From positions 2,559,501 through 2,623,500 of the forward strand of contig NZ_AP018449.1 in assembly GCF_003966895.1 (NCBI RefSeq): 64,000 nucleotides of DNA, read 5' to 3'. A program made the position numbers and the translations under genes. Shown here piece by piece: positions 25,323 to 34,802 of the stretch; positions within the stretch are counted from its first letter, which is position 1; every line of letters begins with the position of its first letter. The notes below the pieces were generated by a model. That model made no database searches and was not told where the DNA came from. It worked only from the letters and a program-made list of their open reading frames with translations. Origin of the DNA: Methylomusa anaerophila (GTDB lineage: Bacteria; Bacillota; Negativicutes; Sporomusales; Sporomusaceae).

Positions 25323-25610
25323 ATGAATATAAAAAATATCCAAAACGTATCAAAAGTCTACGGACAGAGCAAGAGCGCCGCAAAACCGGCTTCACCCCTA
25401 AGCCCCGGTTCTTCCCAGCGCCCGGATGAGGTTGTGCTGTCCAGCCAGGCGCAGGAGTTCAGCCAGATATTGAAAAACATCCGTGATTTGCCTGAAGTGA
25501 GAGAAGCCAAGGTAAAGGAGTTTGCAAACCGTATCGCCGCCGGCAATTACAAAGTCAGTGCCGAGGATATTGCCAACCAGATCATAGCCTATTCGAAAAT
25601 TGGCCGTTAA
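25323..25610 (+). CDS. flgM: anti-sigma-28 factor FlgM
   Basis: The 95-residue protein binds the flagellar sigma factor and holds it inactive until hook completion. The C-terminal half (VREAKVKEFANRIAAGNYKV, then SAEDIANQIIAY) is the conserved sigma-binding region. The N-terminal half is Ser/Pro-rich and probably disordered. It starts the flgM-flgN-flgK-flgL run. AGAGGTG precedes the ATG. Confidence 0.92.
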   Translation: MNIKNIQNVSKVYGQSKSAAKPASPLSPGSSQRPDEVVLSSQAQEFSQILKNIRDLPEVREAKVKEFANRIAAGNYKVSAEDIANQIIAYSKIGR

Positions 25611-25655
25611 ACTTTAAACTTTAATTATTTTAATATTGAGAGGGGTTCTCTTAGA

Positions 25656-26144
25656 ATGACTGCCATTTGGGAAAAGCTGATTACCATCATGCACCAAACC
25701 ATCCAGCTATATCAGACCCTGCTGGAATTAAGCCGGCAAAAACGCGAGGCTCTTGTGGCGGTAAATATTCAGGAAGTCGAATCCATCACCAGGCAGGAGG
25801 AATTGTTGATTATTGAGGCTGGCAAACTGGAAAAGTCGCGGCAAGCGGCGATTGAACAAATTATTGCCCGGCATAATTTATCAGCTGCCAACCCCACCCT
25901 GATGCAAGTGAAGGAATTGGCGGATGAACAAACGGCTGCCAGGATTGAATCAATCGGGGAGCAGATTGCAAGCCTGGTAAAAGAACTGGTCGCTTTAAAT
26001 CAGTTAAACACCAAGCTAATTAATCAATCGTTGGAATATATTAATTTCAGTATCAATGTCATGACCCAGGCTGCAGCCGAGCCCACTTACAGCCCGCAGG
26101 CCAGTCAACCCCAACCCCGCTCCATACTTGACTGGAAAGTATAG
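25656..26144 (+). CDS. flgN: flagellar export chaperone FlgN
   Basis: The 162-residue all-helical protein has the FlgN pattern (IQLYQTLLELSRQKREALV at the N-terminus, LVALNQLNTKLINQSLEYIN near the C-terminus). It keeps the hook-filament junction proteins FlgK and FlgL, encoded just downstream, ready for export. A Pro/Gln-rich tail follows. Confidence 0.88.
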   Translation: MTAIWEKLITIMHQTIQLYQTLLELSRQKREALVAVNIQEVESITRQEELLIIEAGKLEKSRQAAIEQIIARHNLSAANPTLMQVKELADEQTAARIESIGEQIASLVKELVALNQLNTKLINQSLEYINFSINVMTQAAAEPTYSPQASQPQPRSILDWKV

Positions 26145-26147
26145 AGT

Positions 26148-26257
26148 CACTACTCAGGCGCTTGAATAGTTACTCTAGTCAGAAGCCGGAATTCAAAAAC
26201 CAGAATGAAGACAGCTAACGCCTATTCTGAATTCTGACTCCTTGATTCTGACTCCTT
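26148..26257. repeat. dispersed intergenic repeat (CAGAATTC family, copy 2)
   Basis: This decayed relative of 10811-10928 begins with ACTACTCAGGCGCTTGAATA and ends with repeated GAATTCTGACTCCTT. It lies in the flgN-flgK gap. The first palindrome is no longer perfect. Confidence 0.55.
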
Positions 26258-26328
26258 AATAGTATCGATTATTAACAGTATAGCTTGTGTATTTTAAAGA
26301 TGCAAATTTGAAATGAAGGTGGAAATGA

Positions 26329-28143
26329 ATGAGATCTACGTTTAGCGGTCTTAATACGGTAACACGCGGTTTATTTGCCCAACAGATGGCTTTGGACACC
26401 GTCGGCCACAACGTCGCCAACGCCAGTTCCGACGGCTATTCCCGCCAGCGGGTGAATGTGGCGGCTACATTTTCCCAGACTATCTATGCCGGCAGCGGTC
26501 CTAAACAGATTGGCACCGGTGTTTCCATTACTTCCATTACCCGGGCCAGGGACGTTTTGCTGGACCGGCAGATGTGGGACGAGTCCCCCACTTTATCCTA
26601 CGGACAAACCATTCAGGATAACCTGGGAAAAATCGAAACTATTTTTGGTGATCCTTCCGATACCGGCATCCAGTCTATATTGGATTCCTTTTGGACGGCA
26701 TGGAGCAATCTGTCTACCGATGGCTCAAATGCCGCCAACCGGTCGGAAGTCATTCAGCGCGGCGTACAACTGGCGGATGCCGTCCAAACGGCCAAGGACC
26801 AGCTGTGGAGTACGGTGGATGATATCAATGATGTGATTGACAAGCGCGTCGGCACGGTCAACCAGATTACAGCCGAGATTTTGTCGCTGAACAAATCAAT
26901 TTCCCTGCAGGAAATGGGCGGCGCCAGTAATGCCAACGATCTGAGAGACCGGCGCGACTATCTGGTTGATCAGCTGTCCGGGATCATCAACGTAAATGTC
27001 CGGGAAGACAGTGACGGGAATTACGTGGTGCAAACTACCGGCGGAGTGCTGGTTGACGGGCATAATGTCAATCAACTGGATATTCAAAAAGGCCCGGAAG
27101 CCACCGGGCAGTATAATTACGAAATCTATAACGTCGTGTTTAAGGACGATCCTACTAAGGTTATCAATTTTTCCAACGGAGAAATTCGCGGGTTAATGGA
27201 TGTTCGCGATTCGGATATTTACGGCGTAAAAGGTTATCTGGACAAGCTGGCCGGCGTGAGCAAGTTTCTGTTAGAGGAATTTAACGATGTGCACCGGGGC
27301 GGCATTGATTTAAATGGCAACACCGACATAAATTTTTTTGGGACTGCCACTGAGAATTACAATGATGCAACAAATTTTGCCGCTATTTTTGGTACCGCTG
27401 CTCCGGCAAATTATCAGTGGATTAATGCCTTGCAGGTAAATCCGGCTTTGCTTGCTCCCTCAGACGGGACTTCCAAAGTGGCTGCCCGGACCCAGTTTGG
27501 TTCTCTGGCGATAACGAAGAGTAACTATAACGGGGGAGATGCCAGTCTAAGCGGAAAATTTACAGGGACTTTACCCCTTGCCGCGCCGCTAAGCTATACT
27601 GTGACCATCAGCGGCGTTAATGCCGACGGCCGGGTGACCGGCGTGACCTGCTCGGTGGCAGGCGCCGTGACTCAATTAACGCCGGATACGGGCACGGCCG
27701 ATGTGTTTACTTTGCCCAACGGAGTACGAATCCGTATCGCCACCGACACTGATAATATTGTTGGCAACACGTATACGTTCACGGTTGACAATGATTCCTT
27801 CCAGGGTGTCGCCGCCGGCGATAATGCCGTTAATCTTGGCAACCGTTTGAAAACGGATATTTCCGCCACTATCGGCAGTATGTCCCTGGACTCCTATTAT
27901 CAAACATCGGTGGGAACTTTGGGCGTTCAGAAGCAAAACGCCAAGAGACTTACAGATAATCAGCAAACCTTGGTGGACCAGATTACCAACGCCCGGGAAT
28001 CGGTATCCGGCGTGAACATGGACGAGGAATTATCCAATATGATCAGGTTTCAGAAGGGATATAGCTCCATTGCCAGAGTCCTCACCGCTCTGGACGAAAG
28101 CTATGACAAGCTAATCAACGGCACCGGCGTTGTCGGCCGATAA
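26329..28143 (+). CDS. flgK: flagellar hook-associated protein 1
   Basis: The 604-residue secreted protein forms the first hook-filament junction ring. The N-terminal rod-type helix region is TFSGLNTVTRGLFAQQMALD, followed by VGHNVANASSDGYSRQRV. The C-terminus (SVSGVNMDEELSNMIRFQ, then YSSIARVLTALDESYDKLI) is the FlgK D0 motif. A middle Gly/Thr-rich beta region (about residues 390-490) is the exposed domain. AGGTGGAAATGA precedes the ATG. Confidence 0.95.
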   Translation: MRSTFSGLNTVTRGLFAQQMALDTVGHNVANASSDGYSRQRVNVAATFSQTIYAGSGPKQIGTGVSITSITRARDVLLDRQMWDESPTLSYGQTIQDNLGKIETIFGDPSDTGIQSILDSFWTAWSNLSTDGSNAANRSEVIQRGVQLADAVQTAKDQLWSTVDDINDVIDKRVGTVNQITAEILSLNKSISLQEMGGASNANDLRDRRDYLVDQLSGIINVNVREDSDGNYVVQTTGGVLVDGHNVNQLDIQKGPEATGQYNYEIYNVVFKDDPTKVINFSNGEIRGLMDVRDSDIYGVKGYLDKLAGVSKFLLEEFNDVHRGGIDLNGNTDINFFGTATENYNDATNFAAIFGTAAPANYQWINALQVNPALLAPSDGTSKVAARTQFGSLAITKSNYNGGDASLSGKFTGTLPLAAPLSYTVTISGVNADGRVTGVTCSVAGAVTQLTPDTGTADVFTLPNGVRIRIATDTDNIVGNTYTFTVDNDSFQGVAAGDNAVNLGNRLKTDISATIGSMSLDSYYQTSVGTLGVQKQNAKRLTDNQQTLVDQITNARESVSGVNMDEELSNMIRFQKGYSSIARVLTALDESYDKLINGTGVVGR

Positions 28144-28157
28144 GGAGGCGGAGAAGA

Positions 28158-29198
28158 ATGGTCACGCGTATTTCCAATAATATGGTTTATTATAACTTTC
28201 TGTCCAGTTTAAATAAGTCTCTCAACAAGCAATACACCCTCCAGGAGCAGCTTGCCGACGGCAAGGCCATTCACCGGCCTTCCGACGATCCGGTCAAGAC
28301 CATGCGCAGCCTGCGGTTTACCGTGAGTTTGACGGAAAATGAGGAATATACCAAGCATGTTTCCGATGCCAGATCATGGATGGAAACCACTGACGGAGCG
28401 CTCTATGATATAAATAATGTCATCCAAAGCGCTCGCGAACTTGTCATCGGGGGTATAGAACCGAACCCGGCAATTGCCTATGAGACCATAGCGGAACAAC
28501 TGGACGGACTTATCAATCATATGGTTGAGCTCGGCAACACGAAACTGGGCGACCGTTATATTTTTGCCGGACAAGCCGACAGGATGAACAGTAAACCGCC
28601 GTTTGAGCGGCAGAACGTCCCTGCTGCAGTCGCCACGGCTGCAGGCTTGTTTGAGGCAGATGGCGTGACGCCGCAAACGGATCAAGTGGTTTACAACGGC
28701 GACACGCAAAAAATATCCATGGTCATCAAGCCGGGAGCGGTAACTCCTGCTCAGGACAGTGTCAACCTTACCGGTCAGGATCTTTTCGGTGATCCGGATA
28801 CCCATGCCCTGACAGCTGTGGATATGGACGGGGATGGCACCAATGACACAAAAATCTGCGACGTATTTAATATGTTGATCCAAATCAAGCAGGAGTTTCA
28901 AAAGAATCCTCCCGATCTTACCTGGCTTTCCGGCACAGGTCTTGGCAATATTGACAAAATCCACGACCAGGTTCTCAAAGCCCAGACGACAATCGGTTCC
29001 CGTTCCGTTGCCTACGAGATGGCGGAAAACATGCTGACCAAGTTTAATACGCAAATTAACGCCGATATCGGCGCCAACGAGGACTTGGACCTTTCCAAAG
29101 GCATTGTTGATTTTAAAACAGCCGAGACCGTATACCGCACCGCTCTTTCCGTAGGTGCGCGCATTATGCCGGTTTCTTTAGCCGACTTTTTAAACTAG
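28158..29198 (+). CDS. flgL: flagellar hook-associated protein 3
   Basis: The 346-residue protein forms the second junction ring. N-terminal VTRISNNMVYYNFLSSLNKS and the IHRPSDDPVKTMRSLRF block match the flagellin-like D0/D1 region; the C-terminal helix ends MPVSLADFLN. It lies 14 bases after flgK with AAGGAGG before the ATG. A stretch DMDGDGTNDTKICDVFN may bind metal. Confidence 0.94.
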   Translation: MVTRISNNMVYYNFLSSLNKSLNKQYTLQEQLADGKAIHRPSDDPVKTMRSLRFTVSLTENEEYTKHVSDARSWMETTDGALYDINNVIQSARELVIGGIEPNPAIAYETIAEQLDGLINHMVELGNTKLGDRYIFAGQADRMNSKPPFERQNVPAAVATAAGLFEADGVTPQTDQVVYNGDTQKISMVIKPGAVTPAQDSVNLTGQDLFGDPDTHALTAVDMDGDGTNDTKICDVFNMLIQIKQEFQKNPPDLTWLSGTGLGNIDKIHDQVLKAQTTIGSRSVAYEMAENMLTKFNTQINADIGANEDLDLSKGIVDFKTAETVYRTALSVGARIMPVSLADFLN

Positions 29199-29225
29199 GA
29201 ATGCTCGCAAAGTGGGGATGATTAA

Positions 29226-29786
29226 ATGCTCCGCGTTAATATCAGGCAGCAGTATGCCCAAATCCAACTGAACATCAAGCCCCCTCAGCTTGAGTTGAAA
29301 AGTACCCTGCCGGCCATGGCGATGAATTCCGAAGCGGCCAAGGTGGAAATTACGCGGGTTAGAGGCGGACTGGACATTGACCAGTATCCCAGCTGGTATT
29401 CCCGAGGCATAAGAAACTTTGCGGATATGGCTCATGATATTGCCGCGGCAGGTATGCGGCAGGCGGCTGAGTTTGCCGCCAGGATATCCCAGGATGGCGA
29501 CCGGATGGCGCAAAATGAAAAGAAAACAAACGCTGCTGCCGATATTGCCTATGAACGCCTGCAGCCGCCTGAAACCGAAGTGGAATTGACTCATGTTGAA
29601 CGGCCACAAATTCGCTATACGCCGGATAAACTGGAGTTTCAACCGCAAGCCGGCAAAGTAAACGTTGCGTTCCATCCCGGCAGGGTGGAAAATAATTTTG
29701 CGTGGGGACAGGTGGATATCCGGCCGTCACGATATAACAGCATCAGAATGTGGACAACCAAAGAGAAGTGGGATGTGTATGCTTAA
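29226..29786 (+). CDS. DUF6470 family flagellar-locus protein (YviE-like)
   Basis: The 186-residue protein corresponds by position and features to B. subtilis YviE, between flgL and fliW. The N-terminus (VNIRQQYAQIQLNIKPPQLE) and the repeated PPxxE/RPQIxYTPxKLE-type strands are characteristic. It has no signal peptide or membrane segment. Its role is unknown. A hairpin follows. Confidence 0.85.
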   Translation: MLRVNIRQQYAQIQLNIKPPQLELKSTLPAMAMNSEAAKVEITRVRGGLDIDQYPSWYSRGIRNFADMAHDIAAAGMRQAAEFAARISQDGDRMAQNEKKTNAAADIAYERLQPPETEVELTHVERPQIRYTPDKLEFQPQAGKVNVAFHPGRVENNFAWGQVDIRPSRYNSIRMWTTKEKWDVYA

Positions 29787-29796
29787 CAAGCTGAGT

Positions 29797-29820
29797 GCCG
29801 GAAGAAATTCCGGCGCTTTC
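29797..29820 (+). terminator. hairpin between the DUF6470 gene and fliW
   Basis: GCCGGAA and TTCCGGC form a 7-bp stem with a four-base loop, then GCTTTCTTG. The T run is short, so it may attenuate rather than stop transcription into fliW. Confidence 0.45.
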
Positions 29821-29872
29821 TTGCATTTAAAGAGCTCAATAATGTATTATTATATTGACGAGGTGAGCATAA

Positions 29873-30322
29873 ATGATCATAAATTCCACAAGATTAGGTG
29901 AAATAGAGATCAGTGAGCGGGAAGTAATAAATTTTCCCGAGGGTCTGCCAGGATTTCCCCAGGAAAAAGCTTTTGCTCTTCTTCCCTATAAGTCGGAAAG
30001 TCCGTTTTTCTTTTTACAGTCACTTACCGACCCGGATTTAACCTTCTTGCTGGCCGAACCTTTTTCCTTTTTCCCCAATTATGAGTTTGAGATTGACGAC
30101 CAAACTATCGCTAATTTGGAACTAAGTGATAAGAATACGCCGGAAGTCTATGTCATTATCACTTTTCCCGCAAAAGTCGAAAACATGACGGCCAACCTGT
30201 TAGCTCCCCTGGTTATAACCCGACAAAGCAGGAAGGGAAAACAAATCGTGCTTGAAAGAACGGAATACACTACCCGCCACAAGCTGTTTAAGAAGATCGA
30301 TACCGCGGAGGTGGGTAAGTAA
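29873..30322 (+). CDS. fliW: flagellar assembly factor FliW
   Basis: The 149-residue protein has the FliW pattern (INFPEGLPGFPQEKAFALLP, PFFFLQSLTDPDLTF, NLLAPLVITRQSRKGKQIVL). FliW binds free flagellin and, when released, binds CsrA and relieves repression of flagellin translation. GACGAGGTGA precedes the ATG. The csrA ribosome site lies inside its last codons. Confidence 0.94.
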   Translation: MIINSTRLGEIEISEREVINFPEGLPGFPQEKAFALLPYKSESPFFFLQSLTDPDLTFLLAEPFSFFPNYEFEIDDQTIANLELSDKNTPEVYVIITFPAKVENMTANLLAPLVITRQSRKGKQIVLERTEYTTRHKLFKKIDTAEVGK

Positions 30323-30323
30323 T

Positions 30324-30554
30324 ATGCTGGCTCTGACACGAAAGACCGGGGAGCGGATCATCATCGGCGACACCATAACCCTTACCATTGTCGAAATCAA
30401 GGGCGAAAGCGTGCGCGTTGCCATCGATGCTCCCAAAGATATAAAAATCTATCGCGGCGAAATTTATCAGGCCATAATTGACGAGAATAAGAAAGCGGCG
30501 CAAGAGGGACCAAATCTTGAGATATTAAATGGTATAAAAAACATAAAAACATAA
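30324..30554 (+). CDS. csrA: carbon storage regulator / translational repressor CsrA
   Basis: ATG at 30324 gives 76 residues. The N-terminus MLALTRKTGERIIIGDTITL and the motif VRVAIDAPKDIKIYRGEIYQ are the RNA-binding core; the extended C-terminal helix is typical of FliW-regulated CsrA. It should bind GGA motifs in the flagellin leader downstream. The start is one base after the fliW stop, so the two are translated together. Confidence 0.94.
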   Translation: MLALTRKTGERIIIGDTITLTIVEIKGESVRVAIDAPKDIKIYRGEIYQAIIDENKKAAQEGPNLEILNGIKNIKT

Positions 30555-30594
30555 AAAACAGATGGTAAAAATCAAAGAAATTTCAAAGAAATTT

Positions 30595-30623
30595 CAAAGA
30601 CACTATTAATATTTTGCCGAATG
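30595..30623 (+). promoter_or_regulatory. candidate sigma-28 promoter of the flagellin gene
   Basis: CAAAGACA, a 13-base spacer and GCCGAATG resemble TAAAGTTT-N11-GCCGATAA with a spacer two bases longer. It lies about 130 bases before the flagellin ATG, leaving a long leader. Upstream, an 11-bp unit (TTTCAAAGAAA type) is repeated between 30573 and 30600. Confidence 0.45.
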
Positions 30624-30702
30624 ATGACGATATATAAATAGAGACGTCTGGCGGCGCCTTCCTGCCAGCGGCCGATGACGGGACAGGCGCAGGGCGTAAC
30701 AA

Positions 30703-30742
30703 TATTGGGCAAGGATGCCCCAATAATGAAATTCAAGGAGGA
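30703..30742 (+). promoter_or_regulatory. two probable CsrA sites in the flagellin leader
   Basis: TATTGGGCA and TGCCCCAATA (30703-30725) form a stem with one bulged C and an AGGA loop, the ideal CsrA target. The second GGA is in the ribosome binding site AAGGAGGA (30735-30742), ten bases before the ATG. This copies the two-site layout by which CsrA blocks flagellin translation in B. subtilis. Confidence 0.65.
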
Positions 30743-30751
30743 ATATCCCTA

Positions 30752-31567
30752 ATGATTATCAACCACAATATTTCCGCAATCAACACCCAGCGTCAGCTGA
30801 GCATCAACAACAGCGCTACCTCTAAATCCCTGGAAAAACTGTCTTCCGGTCTCCGTATCAACCGTGCCGGCGACGACGCTGCCGGTCTGGCTATTTCCGA
30901 AAAAATGCGCGGCCAAATCCGTGGTCTCGACATGGCTTCCAAAAATGCTCAAGACGGTATCTCTTTGATCCAAACCGCTGAAGGCGCTCTGAATGAAACT
31001 CATGCCATTCTCCAACGTATGCGCGAACTGGCTGTCCAATCAGCCAACGATACTAATACTTCCACTGACCGTAGTCAATTGCAGAAAGAAGTAAGCCAAC
31101 TCAAAATCGAAATTGACCGTATTGCCAATACCACCCAGTTCAATACCAAAGATCTTCTTCACGGTACTTTCTCCGGCAAATTCCATATCGGTGCTAACAC
31201 TGGTCAGGTAATATCCGTTAATATCATAACTCTGGGTGCAGGTGCGCTTGGCATATCCGCTGGTGTAGCAGGAATAAGCACTCAAGCTTCGGCCAACGCG
31301 TCAATCAGTGTTTATCAACAAGCTATTGACAAAGTTTCCAATGAAAGAGCTAGACTCGGTGCTTATCAAAACCGCTTAGAGCACACTATCAACAATTTGG
31401 GTGTTGCTTCCGAAAACCTGTCTGCTGCCGAATCCCGTATTCGTGACGTAGACATGTCCAAGGAAATGATGAACTTTACTAAGAACAACATTCTGAACCA
31501 AGCCGCTACTGCCATGCTGGCGCAAGCCAACCAATTGCCGCAAGGGGTTCTGCAACTTCTGCGGTAA
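30752..31567 (+). CDS. hag: flagellin
   Basis: The 271-residue filament subunit has conserved D0/D1 ends ([41 protein letters not shown]-terminal [20 protein letters not shown]). The central part (about residues 140-190) is short and rich in Ser, Thr, Gly and Ala, so no large D2/D3 domain is present. This region should carry the nonulosonate glycan made by the genes downstream. Codon use looks optimised, as expected for a highly expressed gene. A strong hairpin follows. Confidence 0.96.
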   Translation: MIINHNISAINTQRQLSINNSATSKSLEKLSSGLRINRAGDDAAGLAISEKMRGQIRGLDMASKNAQDGISLIQTAEGALNETHAILQRMRELAVQSANDTNTSTDRSQLQKEVSQLKIEIDRIANTTQFNTKDLLHGTFSGKFHIGANTGQVISVNIITLGAGALGISAGVAGISTQASANASISVYQQAIDKVSNERARLGAYQNRLEHTINNLGVASENLSAAESRIRDVDMSKEMMNFTKNNILNQAATAMLAQANQLPQGVLQLLR

Positions 31568-31588
31568 GAATCTTCAATAACTCTATAT

Positions 31589-31623
31589 ATAAGGAGCTCA
31601 AGATTTTTTCTTGAGCTCCTTAT
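31589..31623 (+). terminator. hairpin after flagellin
   Basis: A perfect 15-bp inverted repeat (ATAAGGAGCTCAAGA and its complement) encloses TTTTT. No T run follows, so some read-through into the glycosylation genes is likely. Confidence 0.7.
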
Positions 31624-31675
31624 GATATCTACATTTAGATTATGTAATGATTTCCTCAATTAGGAGAATGATCAC

Positions 31676-31939
31676 ATGCATAAGCAAATTTTGGAGCAAT
31701 CCGCTCAAATCCGAAAATTGGTTTTTGACTATAAAATTCAGGATGCTATAAAGGCGACGACTGTGGCACTGGAGCAGTTAGCAGCGATAAGCAACGATTC
31801 GGATTATACGCAAAAGGTTAATATCCTTGCTCAAAACTGTATGATTGCTCTGGAAAATAAGGATTATTTGCTGTTAGCAGACTTAATATTTTTTGAAATT
31901 CATAATATGTTGTATTCGGAACCGGAGGCGCTGGCATGA
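31676..31939 (+). CDS. small helical partner of the Maf glycosyltransferase (1)
   Basis: The 87-residue all-helical protein begins MHKQILEQSAQIRKLVFDYK. Its C-terminal part (NCMIALENKDYLLLADLIFF, then EIHNML) aligns by eye with LVWTALEAEDWVLVRDYLHY-ELEPWL of the protein at 47387-47698, which also sits beside a Maf gene. It overlaps the Maf start by four bases. An accessory or chaperone role in flagellin glycosylation is inferred. Confidence 0.7.
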   Translation: MHKQILEQSAQIRKLVFDYKIQDAIKATTVALEQLAAISNDSDYTQKVNILAQNCMIALENKDYLLLADLIFFEIHNMLYSEPEALA

Positions 31940-33783
31940 GCTATTACGCAAAAAACATACAGTTTTTTGAAGCAAATTATCCTTTATTGGCTCAGCGCAT
32001 TAAAGCGGACGAAGATTCTTTGATTGTTGTTCAAGTAGATAATGTAGATAAATGTGAGGGTTCTTATCTGCTGTCAAATGGTAGTTCCAGATGCTTTTTG
32101 CATAGCGTCTATAGTATCGACCATGAATTGGAATGGATGTTTCAAGACGCGGAAGATGAAACGGACGACATTGTTCTTTTTGGTCTGGGTTCGGGACAAG
32201 CTCTTCCGTATATTTTTGATAGATTTCGTTCTTTAAAGAAATTAATCGTTGTAGAGCCAACTTTTTCCATATTCAAGCATTTACTGCATGAAATTGAATT
32301 TTCTCAGTTGATTCCGGAACGCGCATTGGACAAAGTCATATTAGCTGTCAACTGCCCGCCTAGAATCGCTGTAGATACTATCATCGACACAGTGTCCATG
32401 GGTGAGAATACGTGTGTGTTTTTTGGCAATCATGTCAGCTATAGAACTATTTTTGCTGAATACCATAGGGAATTTGCTGAACGGGTTGTAGACAAGGTAC
32501 GCTTAAGCAAGATCGGTATCCGGAGCATGCAACGGCATATATTGGCAATGACAAAAAACAGTGTACTGAATATGACCGTTCCCGCCCATGCGATGGAAAA
32601 CTTCATCGATTTTTTCAAGGGAAAGACAGCTATTATTGTGTCGGCAGGCCCATCGTTGGAAAAAAATATTCACCTTTTAGAAAAGGCAAAAGAAAAAGCG
32701 GTTATAGTCGCTGTAGGTAAAACAGTTCATATACTTAACAATAGGGGTATAAGACCTCACTTTCGCATGGGGCTTGATTCCAACTCGCTGGAAAAGGCGT
32801 ATTTTGACGATATTTCGGACACTAGTGTACCGCTTTTTTTTATGAACATGCTATATCATGAGATTGCGCCGCAATATCCCGGACCGCTTGTAAGAATGAT
32901 AAGTCGGACGGATAATTTGGGTACATACATTTATCGTCAATCCAATCTTCCTTTAATCCTCTTTCCGATTGGCACATCGGTGGCAAATGCAGCCGCATGC
33001 GCCCTGGCGGAACTGCAATGTAGTAATATCATATTTGTCGGACAGGATATGTGCTCATATAATAACAAAATATACGCCGACGGTCAGACAGCTGATACTA
33101 ATAATACTAACTTAGAGGTATATCATAAGAAGGATATCTACGGTAACGAAGTAATTTCCCCTTTAGGTTACTATACTATTAAACTTACCTTGGAAGATGA
33201 AGTACGCTACTATCAAGGCCGTGTCCGGTTCGTCAATGCTACTGAAGGTGGGCTAGGTATTGAGGGGGTTGAAAATGTAACTCTCAAAGAGGTACTTGAT
33301 AGTTTGCCTGCTGCCGGAGATATTCAAGCGCAAATAGAGACAGTACTGCAAGAAGTTCCGGCGAAAGATTTTCAGCTTGCTTTGAAGAAACTGCTGCCTC
33401 AGGTTAAACGTGGTCTCCGAATAACAGGGAAGATTTCCAAGCTTTTTTCGAAGATAAATGATATTGACTTATTTAAAGATGAAAATAGCAAAAGAACGGC
33501 TGTTGAAACTCTTAAGAAGATACAAGCCTTGGACAAACAATTACAGTCTGTGGCACTTTATAAAGAAATTGTCGAACCCGAACTGCAGTCCTTATTTGTT
33601 GCATTTCACGGATTTTGGGATAATGGGTTATCCGGTTCCGAGGAAGAACAATTGAACTCTGTCCGAAATATTATTACGAGAAAAATGATAGAAGTACATG
33701 CCTACCTGGCTTGTTTAAAACAAAACATTGAAACCATTATGGAGAATAAAAAAACCTGTGAAGATGAAATACAAACAGAATAG
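31936..33783 (+). CDS. Maf/DUF115 flagellin nonulosonyltransferase (1)
   Basis: The 615-residue protein belongs to the motility accessory factor family (6-hydroxymethylpterin pyrophosphokinase MptE-like, DUF115). Key blocks are DIVLFGLGSGQALPYIFDRF, TAIIVSAGPSLEKNIHLLEK, RPHFRMGLDSN and NIIFVGQDMC. Maf enzymes transfer CMP-activated pseudaminic or legionaminic acid to flagellin Ser/Thr in the cytoplasm. Its place directly before the leg genes supports this. It overlaps the small partner gene. Confidence 0.9.
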   Translation: MSYYAKNIQFFEANYPLLAQRIKADEDSLIVVQVDNVDKCEGSYLLSNGSSRCFLHSVYSIDHELEWMFQDAEDETDDIVLFGLGSGQALPYIFDRFRSLKKLIVVEPTFSIFKHLLHEIEFSQLIPERALDKVILAVNCPPRIAVDTIIDTVSMGENTCVFFGNHVSYRTIFAEYHREFAERVVDKVRLSKIGIRSMQRHILAMTKNSVLNMTVPAHAMENFIDFFKGKTAIIVSAGPSLEKNIHLLEKAKEKAVIVAVGKTVHILNNRGIRPHFRMGLDSNSLEKAYFDDISDTSVPLFFMNMLYHEIAPQYPGPLVRMISRTDNLGTYIYRQSNLPLILFPIGTSVANAAACALAELQCSNIIFVGQDMCSYNNKIYADGQTADTNNTNLEVYHKKDIYGNEVISPLGYYTIKLTLEDEVRYYQGRVRFVNATEGGLGIEGVENVTLKEVLDSLPAAGDIQAQIETVLQEVPAKDFQLALKKLLPQVKRGLRITGKISKLFSKINDIDLFKDENSKRTAVETLKKIQALDKQLQSVALYKEIVEPELQSLFVAFHGFWDNGLSGSEEEQLNSVRNIITRKMIEVHAYLACLKQNIETIMENKKTCEDEIQTE

Positions 33784-33791
33784 GTGAAAAA

Positions 33792-34802
33792 ATGAAGTTG
33801 CAGGGAAACAAGATCCTGATTACCGGGGCGGATGGTTTTATTGGCTCCCATTTAACTGAGGAACTTATTCGACAGGGCTGTGACGTAAGGGCGTTTGTCA
33901 TGTACAATTCTTTCAACTCGTGGGGTTGGCTTGATGCTTCTCCTGTCAGCATCAAGTCGGAGCTGGATGTTTTTGCCGGCGATATTCGTGACCCACATGG
34001 TGTGAAGGCTGCGATGAAAGGATGTCAGGTTGTGCTCCACTTGGCGGCCCTGATTGCTATTCCTTACTCCTATCATTCTCCCGACACATATGTAGACACA
34101 AATATCAAAGGCACCTTAAATATTGTTCAGGCGGCCAAAGAGCTTGGGATAAATAAAGTCGTTCACACATCCACTAGTGAAGTGTATGGTTCAGCTCAAT
34201 TTGTGCCGATAACCGAAGATCATCCGTTGCAAGGACAATCGCCATATTCTGCATCTAAAATCGGGGCGGATCAAATGGCTATGTCCTTTTATCGTTCTTT
34301 TAATGTGCCTGTCGCCATCATCCGGCCTTTCAACACTTACGGTCCACGGCAGTCAGCCAGGGCTGTAATACCAACCATTATTACACAACTGGCGAATGGA
34401 AAATCTGACATTAGGTTGGGTGCAACTAATCCTACACGCGATTTTAACTACGTTAAAGATACTGTGAGGGGTTTTATTGCAATTGCAGAGGCTGATCAAG
34501 CCATAGGTGAGATTATAAATATCGGCAGCAATTATGAAATATCGGTTGGCGAGGTTGCAGCTTTAATTAGTCAAATAATGGGTGTAAATATGACGATTGA
34601 GACTGACAATCAGCGCTTAAGACCGGAGAAAAGCGAAGTTGAAAGATTATGGGCGGATAATGCAAAGGCCAGGACACTGCTTGGCTGGGAGCCGGTATAT
34701 GGAGGAAAAGAAGGGTTGAAAAGAGGTTTAAAGGAAACCGTGGAGTGGTTTACAGACCCGAACAATTTGAACAGCTATAAGGCGGGTGTGTATAACATAT
34801 GA
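33792..34802 (+). CDS. legB: nucleotide-GlcNAc 4,6-dehydratase, legionaminic acid pathway
   Basis: The 336-residue short-chain dehydrogenase/epimerase has the NAD motif ITGADGFIGSHL and an active site with TSEVYGSA and YSASK(I)GAD. It resembles LegB, which converts a nucleotide-linked GlcNAc to the 4-keto-6-deoxy sugar. It overlaps legC by four bases. ManD-like or other dehydratases are alternatives, but the gene order with legC, legG, legI and legF supports LegB. Confidence 0.88.
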   Translation: MKLQGNKILITGADGFIGSHLTEELIRQGCDVRAFVMYNSFNSWGWLDASPVSIKSELDVFAGDIRDPHGVKAAMKGCQVVLHLAALIAIPYSYHSPDTYVDTNIKGTLNIVQAAKELGINKVVHTSTSEVYGSAQFVPITEDHPLQGQSPYSASKIGADQMAMSFYRSFNVPVAIIRPFNTYGPRQSARAVIPTIITQLANGKSDIRLGATNPTRDFNYVKDTVRGFIAIAEADQAIGEIINIGSNYEISVGEVAALISQIMGVNMTIETDNQRLRPEKSEVERLWADNAKARTLLGWEPVYGGKEGLKRGLKETVEWFTDPNNLNSYKAGVYNI

